The position numbers and the translations under genes are program-made. A stretch of DNA of 64,000 nucleotides from Oxytricha trifallax (taxonomy: Eukaryota; Ciliophora; Spirotrichea; Sporadotrichida; Oxytrichidae): positions 61,893 to 125,892 of the forward strand of contig ARYC01000490.1 in the NCBI GenBank assembly GCA_000711775.1. The letters are read 5' to 3'. This document shows positions 1-11,866 of the stretch, piece after piece. Positions within the stretch are counted from its first letter, which is position 1, and the number at the start of each line of letters is the position of its first letter. Below the pieces are notes generated by a model. That model ran no database searches. It was not told where the DNA came from and saw only the letters and a program-made list of their open reading frames with translations.

Positions 1-1062
1 AATAAATGATTCTTATAAAAATAACAATGAGGGAAAAATTAATGCCCAAAAATATATTTAATTTGTGGTTAAACATAAGAGTTTCCATTATAATATAAAT
101 TGAGAAACCTCAATTATTAAATTTAACACCAAAATATGTTCTCATTTAATTATTTATTTAAAATTTATTAAAAATGTATAATCATATTAAATCTCAAAAG
201 TCAATAGCATGAGAAATAGAAATATAAATATATTAGCATTTTATTACAAAAGAATTAATATTAAAAATCATTTAAATCATTTAAATAAATAATTAATATT
301 ATTATCTATTACAGGAATCACAGAATATTTGAATAAATTGATATGATAATAATATTTAAATATACAAGTTTGAAGTAAATTCTTACTTGATTTATATATA
401 ATAACTAAGTTTAAAAATTATACAATAGTGTTAAATTAATGTTACTATTAATAAAAAAGTATCTATGAGTTTAATTCTTACTTATTTTTATTACTTCTAT
501 AAACAAATCTGGAGTGATTAAAAGCATTTAATTCAATTATATATTTCTATAAATATAATTAAATGATATAATATAATATTAATCTTTAGTTTATCTTATA
601 TGATAATGAAGTAATTAATAAATTATTAGTAACTATATTTTTTATTTATTTGATGGAATTATTATTCATTTGTACAATTTATTTAGTTATAATAGATTCT
701 GTTTTATTTTGGATTTTATTGAAATAATATAATAATTGAATTTTTATCTGCACTAGTACTCTTATTGATTATAAATTTATATTTAAAATTATTTTAAGTA
801 AAACACAAGAATTTAAATTTCAATTAAAAATCTTTTGTCATAAAATTCTTGCTGTGTCTAGTATTAATATTATCATTAATCAATGCATATAATTTAGATT
901 TAAATTTATAATATCAGGAAATTTATCAATCAAATATTGTGGATTTTATTTTTAATTCTAATTTCATATTTTTAATTTTTAAATAAATTGTTCTTTTTTT
1001 AGATAAATTCAATATTGTTACTATAATATATAATAGGCTAAAAATATGATTGTAATTAATGA
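1..1062. other. A+T-rich germline DNA, no gene seen
   Basis: Very A+T-rich sequence with many homopolymer and short TA runs. I see no reading frame with a recognisable motif on either strand and no tRNA-like cloverleaf. Consistent with germline-limited spacer. Confidence 0.5.
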
Positions 1063-1493
1063 ATATTGTAGAAATACATTTGAATTTGGAAAATTAATTA
1101 TAATTTAATTTAATATAAATCAAAACTGTGGCAGTTAAAGTTGGCCAATTTAAACGATCTTGGGTTCATACGATAAAGAATTCAAAATTATCTGGACTTT
1201 ACTATTGGCGGTACTATTTTATTGCATCCCTGGAGCGAGATAACTTCACTTTAATTAAACTCAATTAAATTCATTAAATTATACCCTCACATTAAAGTCG
1301 AGTTATCTAGCTCAAGGGATGAGATAAAATAGTACCACTGCTAATAGTAAAGTCCAGCTTATTTTTGAATTAATTCTCTATCTAAAGAACCCTAGATCGT
1401 TTAAATTGGACAACTTTAACTGCCACTAATTTTAAATAAAATAAATTAATTTTAATATAACTTTTCCAAATTAAAATGTATTTCTTCAATATA
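1063..1493. mobile_element. Palindromic MITE-like element M1
   Basis: A ~430-bp inverted repeat centred near 1278. The outer arms begin GTAGAAATACATTTGAATTT on the left and end with its complement on the right. Inside are the family hallmarks GTGGCAGTTAAAGTTGG, then CTGGACTTTACTATTGGCGG, then a block GAGCGAGATAACT, all repeated in reverse complement after a short A+T loop. No coding capacity. At least five relatives lie in this window (8.8, 23.8, 55.6, 57.5, 62.1 kb). The flanks are AATATT on the left and AATATA on the right, a possible target duplication. Its termini match those of the Rep-encoding elements at 9.24 and 35.9 kb. Confidence 0.85.
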
Positions 1494-4400
1494 AGAAAGT
1501 TATTGTCTTCAGATTAAGTGAATAAATCTTGACTTTAAAATATTAACTAATAATTTACAAATATAAATTAAAAGGTTTATTTTATTTTTTCTTTCTACAT
1601 AATATCATTTGTGTCATTTAATCACACTTTTTACTAGATTTACAATCAAATATATAAACAACTATTTAAAAAAATAAATTAAAAAAATAAAAAATGCTTT
1701 TGACAAACGATATTTATAGCTACTGAAAGAGATTTATAATTTTAAAATAAAATTGTCAATATATATAAATTTTAAGATATGAAAAAATATCAGGTAAATT
1801 CTTTATTTAATTATTATTTTTTTCTATGATTGGCTATTATAGAATGTTTTGAGAACAGTTAATAATTATTCTTTTTAAAATTTATTCAAATTAAGTATTA
1901 TTTAGAATATAAAATATCTTAATAAATCTCATTGTCTGAAAAACATAAACAAATTTGGATGAATTATTTAAATTATAATTAAATAAATTTTGATATTTTA
2001 ATTAAATGATAGATAACCTTGAAATACAAAATTCTAAATTATTTATATGATTATGCTAATTAATAATTATTTTTTAGTCTTACAAATAAAAAGATATTTA
2101 ATTTCTTATCAATTTATAAAAATTAATTTTATTTACAATAATATAAATTAGAATATTTAAAAATCTTATTTTCTATTATTGATTAATTTATAATTAAAAT
2201 CCTTTGCAAATGTTAAAATTAATGGCCGTTTAATAATAAAAAAATATAAATTAATTGTCAAAATCTTTCTTGTAATAATAATAAAATTTAATATAAGTGA
2301 AATATAAGTGAGTTTAAGCTATGCAACTATATAAAAAAATTTAAATAAGATTTAATAGAAATGAAAGTGATACAATAATCATAAATTTATCATTTTAGCA
2401 TAATATGATATAATTTTTCTAGTTATTTTAATGAGAAATATATTAAGAATTTATATAATCAAATTTTAAATTTTAATATCTTTAAAATTTTGTAATATAT
2501 TATATTTATGAGCAATCAACATTTCGTTTTTATTGAAAACTCAAAAATTTATAATTTATATTATTAAGATTGGAGATATTTCTTTAATTAGAATTCGAAT
2601 GCAGAATCATTCCATTATTATCAAGATCATACATAAATTAATTAATTTTTAGTTATTTTCAGTTATTTTTTTCTTTTTAATGTCTTTACTTATTTTCATA
2701 TAACATTGACATAATGAAATTAGATAGTATATTCGAAATATAATTTTAAAATATGAACCAATTTATAAATTATTCCAAAAGAGAGATTTTAATATTATAT
2801 ATATATATAAAATTCCTATTATATTTTTATAAAAATGTACAATTATTTAATTGCTTTAAGCAGTGCTTTTATAATTAAATATAAACATTTTGTTTCACCT
2901 TTTTAATTCTATAAAATATACTTTTATTAATAATAAGCATTAATATCTACATTCCAATAAATAACAATCATTATTTTTAAGAGGCTTTCAAGTATAAATG
3001 TATATTAATTTATTTATTTTTAATTATTTATGTTTCACATATTTATAAAATTATATTGGATAACTTCATACCAATGAATCATATTTTTATATTTATTGTT
3101 TGTTATTTCTAAATCTTAACTAAAGATTGGGCGAAATTCAGACTTAATGCATAAATAGTAAGATTTTTATTATAAAACTCTAGCGATGAATATGCTCATC
3201 CAAAGGACAGATGTTGAACTGTTCAAATTAATGATTATTTCTTGACATAAAAAAATATAATCTTTATAAATATATTCTATGAAATTTATAATCTAAATAT
3301 TAAATTTTTAATTTTATCATATTTACGTTCATAAATTTAAAATTAAATGTTAAGAAATTTTAAATTTTATTTAGATCAATATATTTTTATGAATTTTATA
3401 ATTTGTTCCAAATTCACTCAATCTCTTCATTAGATTTAATAATTGAACAATTCATTTATTATATCATTTTATTAAATTATAAGAAATAATTATTAAATAA
3501 TTATAATTATAAATATAATATTAAAGAATATAATATTATGCCTTAAACAATAATATTTTTTTTTTATTTTATTTATTATTTATTATTGAATTTTTTATTT
3601 TTATTAATTTTAATGCGAAATGTTTATACAAAAGTAATATTAAAGTATAAAAGAATTATTAAGTCTATATAATAATTTTTTATAGTATTTATAAATTTAT
3701 TAAAGTAAGAATTATATATTTTTAAATTATTATAATTTATTTTAAATTTCTAAGCTAAATAAAATAAATAATACAAAATTATTAATTAAAAAGAATATAT
3801 AACAAAATTTGAATTTATACTAACTGAAGATTAATTAATTTAATAAATCAGAAGTTTTGAAATATATATTTGAATAAAAACTTTAATAAATCTGAAATTA
3901 AATAATTTAATTATTTAACCTTTACGATATTCTAAAGTATAATTAAGTATTATTATAATTAATCTTATAATTAAAGCAATTTAGTTAACTTATTAATCAT
4001 GGATAACTTGTTTTTCTTATTTTTAATTTGTAACTTAAGTCAAAATTTTGAATGTTGTCATAGTTTGATTCTTTTAGAGCATTAAATTAATAGTATTTAT
4101 AATGGAACTCATATTTTAATCTAAAAAGTGAGTGATTTGTCAAACTCTATTTCAATATTATATAATTTAAATATATATCCATTATTATTTAAGATATGAA
4201 TGATAAAAGCAATATAATTATTTCAATTTTATTAGAATATTATTATTTTGAAATAAAATTTTGAATATATTAAATTGATTTTATTTCTATTATTTAAACT
4301 ATTTTTAATTATAATTTGTTTTATAAATCAATTATTTGAAAATAAGATTTTGCTAAAATCAATGCTTCTAAGTTAATATATCTTAAACAATCAAGGAAAA

Positions 4401-4790
4401 AATTATGATTTAATATTTAAAGGTAATAGCAAAAAATTAAATTGATTTTTCCCTTTACTTTTTATTTAGAGATTATTCCAAATTCTAAAAGAATGTGAAC
4501 TTAAAATATAAGAACCAAAACTAAAGATTATTGATAATACTTTTAATTAGAATAAATCATTGAAAAAAAGATATTGATTATGATAAAGAAGAATCATTTT
4601 TAATTTAGAGTTCCTAAAAATAATGTTTTTCAATAAGGTGAAGTTATTATCTTAAATATATATAAAAAATTTTATAAAATTTGTAAATGCAATATAAAAT
4701 ATTGATTTTATGAAAACAAATAAAGCAATAAATAAAGTTGAATATTTGTTTTAAAAAAATCGTTAAACTAAATTATATAAAGTGATCATT
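1494..4790. other. A+T-rich germline DNA, no gene supported
   Basis: Over 3 kb of A+T-rich DNA. A slightly more complex patch around 3120-3240 could be a very small gene segment, but nothing in it is recognisable. No repeats above short TA and A runs. Confidence 0.45.
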
Positions 4791-5183
4791 ATGCATCTAT
4801 ATGTTTTATATATAAATATTTATTTGAAATAATAATTCTGTAATATCAACGATAAAAATTTATTGTTATATTTTTTGTATTTATTATCATAGAATAATGA
4901 GACAAGAAATTATAATTTAAAAATTACCTTATATTAAATAAAGTGTTCTTAATAGCAAACTTAATATACAAGTACACTAAATCAGCTGTTTCATATATTT
5001 GGCAAATTCAATGTAGAATATTTATTATTCTCTCTAATTAATTTTGATAAGAAATTTAATAAGCCAGAGATATTTAGGGATTAAAGTTTGGTTTAATAAT
5101 CTTAACATAAATTAATTTAACCTCAACATAAAAATTTATAGAAAGTTTAAATCCAAATTGAGCTTATATTGTAAAACAATTGA
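4791..5183 (+). CDS. Candidate coding segment, unknown protein
   Basis: An ATG-to-TGA frame of 130 codons when TAA and TAG are read as Gln; under the standard code it is shredded. The middle third has a balanced composition (for example FHIFGKFNVEYLL), and the end is Gln-rich, as ciliate proteins often are. I do not recognise the family. It could be one MDS, a germline-limited gene, or chance, since TGA is rare in this A+T-rich DNA and frames of this length are expected by accident. Confidence 0.3.
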
Positions 5184-5967
5184 AAAGCTGTTAACTAATA
5201 TTATTATTCATAAACAACTAATGTCTATCAAGTAAAAGCAACCCAAAAAGAATATTTGGAGAATTAATAAAGCTAGTAGGTATTACAATTTAATATAAAT
5301 ACTTCTCTTGTATGCTTTATTATTTTTACCTTTTTACCTTCCATAAACAAGTTTTTATTATTGAGTTTTCGAAATTACGAATTCAATTTTTAACAGAATT
5401 TATGAATAATTACAAACATAATTATAAAAATTTTATAAATTTTAATTATGGACTATAATCAATTAAATTATCAATATAATATTTGGATTATTATTTTCAG
5501 CCTCCTCGAGCCTAAAAAATTATTACTAAAATTTATTTACGAAATTAAAGGGAAGTGAATAAGAAACTTAATTAATCTAATTTCTTGCAATTAATATACT
5601 TGGTTATCCTAATTTATTATTCACGTTTATTTGTTTATTAAAATTAAATTTTAATAAATTAAATATACATAATACAAAAATAATTAATTTTTTTAAAATT
5701 ATATAAAATGACAACCTCTTAGTCAAAGTTTGATTTTTTTTATTATCTCGAAAAAATAATCTATATAAAAAACTGGAAATTATATCCTGATAAAATTGCC
5801 GTTATCCCAATAGTTCTGTCCGTTAATTAAATATTTATACAATTAAATCTTTGAAAAATTTTTAATTTTAAATTTAACCCCAAATAGCCCTTAACTCAAG
5901 TTTATTGTTTTGATAATCGATATAGTTGCTATTTATGATTATAATAATGATATTACTCTTTAAACTT
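5184..5967. other. A+T-rich stretch, nothing definite
   Basis: A patch at about 5700-5830 is less A+T-rich than its surroundings but shows no motif. No RNA gene, repeat or element end seen. Confidence 0.4.
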
Positions 5968-6735
5968 ATGTATGGAAAAAGATTAAATCAGACTGAGCCA
6001 ATTCTAAAACTCAAATTAAAGATCTTAATTTAGAGTGCTAAGCTGTTATGAATAACTGCTTCCTAAGCTGTCTTACATTTATAATCTAGTTCTTGAAAAA
6101 ATTTTCAAGAAATAAAGTTCTTTCTCTCAGCTTTATAATTCGTACCTGTGAGAACCTATATATTCAAATTTAATACTTTATTTTGATTAGTGAACTTTGA
6201 TCATATATTTTAAGTTCTTTGACTGAGCATTTTTTCAAAGTCAATAGTAAGTATTATTTCGAGAAATTATTACTTTGAATTCAGTATAATTTGATAAGGT
6301 GCTTGAGGTGATTGATATTTTCAATAAATTAAGTTTATAATGGGGAATTGATAAATTGAATCAAGACAAAAATATTTTAAAAAGAAACTTATAGTATAGA
6401 CGCATGTGGTAGTACAGCTCTCATTTATAATTTTAGCCACAAAACCCGAACTCTTAAGACTACTTGTGCAAGAACACGGGACAGATCTTTTAGTAATGTG
6501 ATAGTGACTTTGATAAGAAATATTTGATGAAGAGGTAAAGGAAAAATTATTAGAGAGATTGTTTTTATTAGTATGATAAGTGTTAGTTTAAATTTTAATT
6601 TAATAAGTAAAATTGTAAGTTTCTTATCTTATAAATAATGAATATGTCTTCGTCTTAGAAGATGAATAGCATAGAAGCCTCAGATATACAAATGAAAGTA
6701 GTTTCGAATTCAATCTTAAGTTATTACACTTAATA
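5968..6735 (+). CDS. Coding patch, unknown protein, cut by a truncated TBE
   Basis: Plus-strand coding signal in three consecutive frames. The first begins with ATG at 5968 (start MYGKRLNQTEPIL), the second covers about 6040-6150, and the third is open from 6227 to the TBE remnant at 6735, rich in Gln (from TAA/TAG), Asn, Cys and Asp (for example MKRQRKNYQRDCFYQYDKC). The base composition is less extreme than the flanks. I recognise no domain. The frame changes suggest decay or small unrecognised IESs. The coding signal stops where homology to TBE begins, so the transposon remnant probably truncated it. Confidence 0.45.
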
Positions 6736-7340
6736 GAGCGATGGCAACATAAGCTTCTAGACCAGAATCTTCACATATCCCAGCTAAAATTGCTTTAGCG
6801 ACAACCTTTACTTTTTAGTCTTAAACTTCTATATTATCATACTTCTTGTCCCAAGACTAATTTATTAGGGTGTTCAAGGATAATACAGCTTCATCATCGT
6901 GTATTAACTTGATGTTATTGTCAATAGCTCTCTGCATTAATCATATATAAAGTTTAAATTATTACTATGAAATAGCACTGTAAAAAAATCACTCTCTTCA
7001 GTCTGTTTACAGACTTGAAAGTAATACCATTTCGTCTATAAATATCGGCTATAGTTTTATGAGAGATACGCATGTCTGGAAAATTGAGATGAAACATCAC
7101 AGATCGCAAGACTAAAAGAATGTGTGCCCTATACTTTCAAATTTTAGAATTGTAGAGGTAGTCAATATGAGCCTGACAGAATTTTTATTTTTAGCATAGT
7201 GTTTTCTAGTGCCTGAGTCACAATGTTTAACAGCCAGCAAGCAGTGATACCTGGCAGTTGAGGCACTCATATTTAATAGCTTTGCTGTTACTGCATAATT
7301 TAGCATTGGTTTAGCCTAGTCTATATTAATACTGAACCAT
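6735..7340 (-). pseudogene. TBE transposase fragment (42-kDa gene, N-terminal part)
   Basis: The minus-strand reading starts with ATG at 7340 and resembles the N-terminal DNA-binding half of the TBE transposase in the other copies, with the shared stretch YHCLLAVKH at about 7230. The C-terminal half, with the last catalytic Glu of the DDE triad, is absent because the element is truncated. Several frame breaks are present. TBE transposases are Tc1/mariner/IS630-type DDE enzymes which, by published work on Oxytricha, help eliminate germline DNA as well as move the element; this copy cannot encode an active enzyme. Confidence 0.8.
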
Positions 7341-7513
7341 GCCTAAACTACAAAGTAAATCTAAATATTTTTTAACATAAATAGACCCTAAATTTAGCTA
7401 ATTTTTATTTCTCATTTTGCAATTTAAACTAATTTCTCTATACCAATAAGACCCCAACTATACCTAACAAATCAAAGCATTTATCAACCTCATTTAGGGG
7501 TTTTGGGTATTTT
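6735..7513 (-). mobile_element. 5'-truncated TBE transposon (transposase end)
   Basis: Homologous to the transposase end of the full TBE copies at 28.5 and 38.9 kb. Its outer end at about 7430-7513 keeps the terminal repeat: CAAATCAAAGCA, then cattTAGGGG, then TTTTGGGT. It is followed by AAT at 7514-7516, the half target duplication expected for a TBE. The other ~3.3 kb (kinase and 22-kDa genes and left terminus) are missing. Homology starts near CTTAATAGAGCGA at about 6735. Confidence 0.85.
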
Positions 7514-7516
7514 AAT

Positions 7517-8150
7517 GTCAAAAACTCTAAATTAATATTTTGTTTTATTTGGAAATTTATTAAAATAAATTCATTATATTATTAAAATTAAATTTTATAT
7601 TTAGTTCAATATTTATATAATTTATTTATAATTTTTTATTAAAGTTTAATAACATTAATTCAATCAAAATTTAATTAATTTAAATTATACTATAATGTTA
7701 AACAAAAATAACAATAAAAAATCAATAAGTAAAAAAATTCTTTGTAAATTTATAAAATGAGATTAATTCTAGAGTTAAAAGAATTTAATATTTATTGCAA
7801 ACATTTTTGAATAAAATTTTTCTTTCATTATAAAATCAAATCTTTTTCAATTATTAATTCTTTTGATAATCTAAAACTGGTTCTATATATTTTATTTTAA
7901 TATTTTCGTTATAAATATCAATTGTTCTAAAATTCATAATTAAAATAAAGATTTATTTTTAATCAATAAATTGCTATAAAATAATACTTTACAATAAATT
8001 TATTGATAATTTATAAATGTAATTAGATAAGAATTGAAATTATAATTTATTATGTATTTTTATATAAAGTAAAATGATATGATATTATGATATATTTCTT
8101 ATAACATTAATATATTTATTTCTTAATGATATTAAATTGCATATAAAAGT
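7517..8150. other. A+T-rich stretch, no gene seen
   Basis: Flanks the AAT target site of the truncated TBE. No coding or repeat signal beyond short A/T runs. Confidence 0.4.
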
Positions 8151-8408
8151 ATGTTTATCATAATTCAAATTAGACCATTTAACTGTTATATCTTTGATGA
8201 TCATGAGCATATTCAAATTAAATTCAATTTGCAAATTACTGAGAATAAATAATTAATTATTATCTTGATCAATTTATAAAATAATTTCCCTTAAATATAT
8301 AGAATAAGTTTTAATTATAATTATCCTTCGGATTCAGATAATTTAATTGATGTTAATCTAATTTAATTCTTTGAAAATAATTACTATAAGTATCATTTTT
8401 AGATATGA
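8151..8408 (+). CDS. Short candidate coding segment
   Basis: An 85-codon ATG-to-TGA frame with TAA/TAG as Gln. The start (MFIIIQIRPFNCYIFDDHEH) and a later stretch NYNYPSDSDNLIDVN look protein-like, but there is no family match I can name and no second copy to test it. Chance frames of this size are common here. Confidence 0.25.
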
Positions 8409-8762
8409 TTCCATGTAAGTGAATAAAAAGGTTTGAATTTATAGTTATTTAATTATAATTTTAACCAACTCTCTCTAAAAAGATTAACATACAAGAAGTT
8501 AATCTTTGTACTTTTATTATATATTTGCAATTTATAATATAATTTTTTGTTTAAATAATTTTAATGTTTTTATATTAAAATTGTTCCAAATGCTTAATAT
8601 AAAATTATTCAGCATAAATTTACCTGTTATTCAACTTAAATGAATTTAATGAGATAAAAAAAATGTTTATTATATTTTTTTTAAAAATTAAGATATGATA
8701 AGGAAATCATTAAATATATTTATATCTGTAAAATAGAATGATATTTAATATTAATAATATTA

Positions 8763-9203
8763 TAATATGAATAGGTTCGAGTTTGGAAAATAAATTAAAA
8801 TTAAAATTAAATATAATAATAATAATAATTATTATAATTAGTGGCAATCAACTTTCTGTAAACCTAGTCATTTATAGTGAATTTTTCCTTTAAAATTGAA
8901 AATTAGCTTGACTTTACTATTTGAAGTACTATTTATCTCATTCCTGGATCAAGAAAATTTGAATTTAGTTGAAGTTGATAATTTAATTATTTTTAGAGGT
9001 GTTTTAATTAAAGTTGAATTATCACTCTATAGGAATGAGATAAAATAGTATCGCTAATGCTAACCAAAGTCCAGAAATTTTTAATTCATCATTAATCAGC
9101 ATAAGATTGATTAAATTTAGCAAATTTAACTGCCACTATTTTTATTTATATTTATATGTTTTATTATAAGTTCTTACCCAATTTATAAATGTATTCCTAT
9201 AAT
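8763..9203. mobile_element. Degenerate palindromic MITE-like element M2
   Basis: A diverged relative of M1. The central inverted repeat runs from GTGGCAATCAACTTTC at 8841 to AACTGCCAC at 9136, with the CTTGACTTTACTATTTG / AACCAAAGTCCAG pair inside. The outer ends are still visible: GTTCGAGTTTGGAAAAT on the left (about 8774) and AATTTATAAATGTATTCC on the right (about 9180-9198), the latter matching the family's ...AATACATTT terminus. It ends only about 40 bp before the Rep1 element. Confidence 0.7.
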
Positions 9204-9240
9204 AACTAATAAAAAATTAATATATTTTTAAATTAATAAG

Positions 9241-9565
9241 TATTGATAGAATACGATTGAAATGGGGAAATTCAAAAATAAAAATATAACTGTATGTGTA
9301 ATTATAATTAACTGCCACTAATTACAAATGCTTTTAATTCTAATTTGATTTAGTGCACTTTTAATTTAACTTTGAATTATTATAATTAATTATGACCAAA
9401 TCGTACAATTTGTACATTATACTATTTGATATTTAAAAGTTTGAATTAAATAAGGCGTACTTTTGAAATCGTACAATTTGTACATTGTACAGTTTAGAAT
9501 TAATGTTTTTTTTAATAATCAGATTGTACAAAATGAAGATAGGACTACAGATTAATATATATAAT
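9241..9565 (+). repeat. Rep1 left terminal inverted repeat with iteron-like motifs
   Basis: Inverted copy at 11069-11394. The motif ATCGTACAATTTGTACATT occurs at about 9400-9418 and again at about 9469-9487, and AGATTGTACAAAATG at 9521-9535. GTACAATTTGTAC is itself palindromic and could be the Rep binding site. The repeat also contains AATTAACTGCCACTAATT, the complement of the AGTGGCAGTTAA found inside the palindromic MITEs. Confidence 0.8.
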
Positions 9566-9622
9566 AATGAGCTATTTATAGTAATTAATTAAGCAACTTT
9601 AATGGATAAATACACGTAATAA

Positions 9623-11046
9623 TCATTCATTATGTATTTTCTCGTTTCTATCATCCACATCGGTGCCGTCTGCAATCGTCTGCTCCTCCGCCATCAAGTC
9701 TTGGTCACCATCCTCCACTAATCTCTGCTAGAAGTATATTGCCAACTCCAACTCACTGAAAGGGAACTTCTCATCGCTTCTCTGCATTTTACTCGTGAAC
9801 TCAGACTTCAGCATTCTTGCTTCAAATGACTTTTGTCCAGGTCATTCATTTAGTCGAATGGGAGTTGATTTGATATAGCAATCACTTGGCACTTCTCAAA
9901 TCGTACGACTGGGCTTTTGTACTTAAGATTTACTGGATACCCTTCGCCTTCAAAGAATCTCTTTAAGTCGTCTATCTTTTCCGTATCGTAAAATATGTCT
10001 CTCTTGATTTCATCCATTATCACCAGCTAAGGCTCTGATTTTGATTTGTGGGGATCGATACAAAATGTGCGATTTAGCATTCTAAAGTCCTCTGTGATAA
10101 AGATCTTTCTGAGGTATTTCGCAATCGTCGTCTTGCCTGTATTGGGCTCCCCATAGAGCCAAACCACATTTACTTTATCTGGGCATTTTCTGAATATTAC
10201 TCGGTAGAGCTTGTCTACTATATCATAGTACATCATATCTTCCAAGACCTTAGCATCTAGCTTAAGCAAATTAGAGGATTAGGTATTTGATCGCTGAAGG
10301 AACCCAATCAAGGATTCAAATTTGGTTTATTTGGGTGTGGGCTTGGAAATTATCTTTGATTCTAGGGTCTAGTATGTTGATAAGGCTTTGTAACTTTGAA
10401 CTATCTTACCACACATTGCAGCGTCATCTTAATACTTCTCATACATCCCGGCAACTGAGGTTATTTACTGGGACCTATATAGCTGCTTAAACTCATCAGC
10501 GACCATGTCTTCCGACTACGAAGAGTTTCTGGCTGATGATCTCCTTGTATCTTAAATTCTCGCCTGGACTTTTGCAAAATCAATGAATTGTTGGAAGTGC
10601 TCAGTATCACCGCATTGAAGTTTAAGGTTGGAGTGATTTGCAAACAGTTTTCTGATTTTAACTCTACCCATCACCGAGTATTTGATCTGTAACTTGGCAA
10701 ATGCTTTAAACCCTAAGTAATCTGACTTGCTGAAGTAGTGCTTGGTGAGTCCAACTCCATCATGCTTCAAGTGAATAGTTATGTAATTTGCTGGCTTCTC
10801 ATCAGCAGTGGATAATATGATGAGTGCGTGGCTAAATCTAGTAGTTGTACCTGATATTGCCTCAACAACTTTAGCATACACATCCTTTAGTTCATCTGTA
10901 TATATCTAGAGCACAAAGATGTGGCGCTCGTTGACTTTTATATCTGGCTTTTGTTCCTTTTTTTCCACCATTGAAAGTTGAAAGTGATATCTGATCTTCC
11001 CAAAACATTCTATTTATGAGGGAAATCTCTTCGCTGATTTCAACAT
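9623..11046 (-). CDS. Rep-like replication initiator with SF3 helicase
   Basis: Read with TAA/TAG as Gln, this is one frame of about 400 codons from ATG at 11046 (immediately preceded by in-frame TGA), then one frame change near 9840, then an acidic tail ending at TGA 9623-9625: about 474 aa in all. The C-terminal half has the SF3 helicase motifs in order: Walker A GEPNTGKTT at residues ~299-307, Walker B LVIMDE at ~341-346, and a motif-C-like VIAISNQLP at ~388-396. The N-terminal third contains RHIFVLQIY (~41) and ITIHLKHD (~89-96), which could be motifs 1 and 2 of an HUH nickase, but the H-x-x-H spacing is not the standard HUH and no clear catalytic Tyr motif is identified. By analogy with CRESS-DNA and parvovirus-type Reps it would nick or unwind the element's own ends. 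Apart from one frameshift it looks intact. Confidence 0.8.
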
Positions 11047-11068
11047 TCATTTTATTATAATTTTATAA

Positions 11069-11394
11069 ATTATATATATTAATCTGTAGTCCTATCTTCA
11101 TTTTGTACAATCTGATTTTTTTAAAAAAACATTAATTCTAAACTGTACAATGTACAAATTGTACGATTTCAAAAGTACGCCTTAATTAATTAAAACTTTT
11201 AAATATCAAATAGTATAATGTACAAATTGTACGATTTGGTCATAATTAATTATAATAATTGAAAGTTAAATTAAAAGTGCACTAAATCAAATTAGAATTA
11301 AAAGCATTTGTAATTAGTGGCAGTTAATTATAATTACACATACAGTTATATTTTTATTTTTGAATTTCCCCATTTCAATCGTATTCTATCAATA
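11069..11394 (-). repeat. Rep1 right terminal inverted repeat
   Basis: Inverse of 9241-9565, with only scattered differences, carrying the same three GTACAA-type motifs. Its inner edge lies 23 bp from the Rep start codon, so it probably also contains the gene's promoter. Confidence 0.8.
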
Positions 11395-11509
11395 TTATGT
11401 TTTTTGTTTCAAATTTAAACAAATTAATAATAATATAAAATTAATGTAAACAAATAATATACCTTTGATCTAAGTAAATTTAAAAAAAATTATTTGTTTA
11501 AGAATTGTT

Positions 11510-11866
11510 AATTCAGGCTTCTGATAAATTGGAGTCATTCATTAGATGATGGAGTTATGTTTGCTAAGACTAGCGAAGAAAAAGCTGCCATATTTTAATA
11601 CCACAGTCTCTTACATGAAGTTTTATATTATTTGCAGAATGAATTAAAAGAACTCATTGAAAAGACCCAAAACATCTTGTGATACACTATGTTCAGCAAA
11701 CAATTATAGATACGTCTTTACATGTGAGAGAGGATATAATGTACTCCTTAAAAAACCTAATTCTAACATATCATCCATTTCTTAACTTTATAGTAAAGCA
11801 TCAAAGGAAAAATTTGCTCAATAACGCCATTGCTTCAAACGAATTGATGCTCTGAATGCCTTTTTG
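11510..11866 (+). CDS. Candidate coding segment, unknown protein
   Basis: A less A+T-rich patch with a plus-strand frame (for example SHSLDDGVMFAKTSEEKAA, then NELKELIEKTQNIL) ending at TGA near 11682. A shifted frame continues (HVREDIMYSLKNLILTYHPF) to TGA near 11855. Composition and helix-like periodicity look protein-coding. The family is unknown. Could be a gene segment (MDS) with one frameshift. Confidence 0.45.

Larger units (their letters stand above)
9241..11394. mobile_element. Rep1: TIR-bounded element with a Rep-like helicase
   Basis: A 2.15-kb element with near-identical inverted terminal repeats of about 325 bp (9241-9565 and 11069-11394). The termini are GATAGAATACGATTGAAATG, flanked by AGTATT on the left and AATATT on the right (possible target duplication or part of the terminus). 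One gene fills the interior on the minus strand. Each repeat holds two copies of the palindromic motif CGTACAATTTGTAC and a third diverged GATTGTACAAAAT near its inner end. The architecture resembles linear Rep-encoding elements with hairpin ends. The terminal sequence is shared with M1, M4, M5, M6 and Rep2. I know of no named ciliate element of this type. Confidence 0.85.

Noticed and set aside
10287-10490. Plus-strand 67-codon frame inside the Rep1 element
   Set aside because: Overlaps the linker of the minus-strand Rep gene, which is continuous here with TAA/TAG as Gln.
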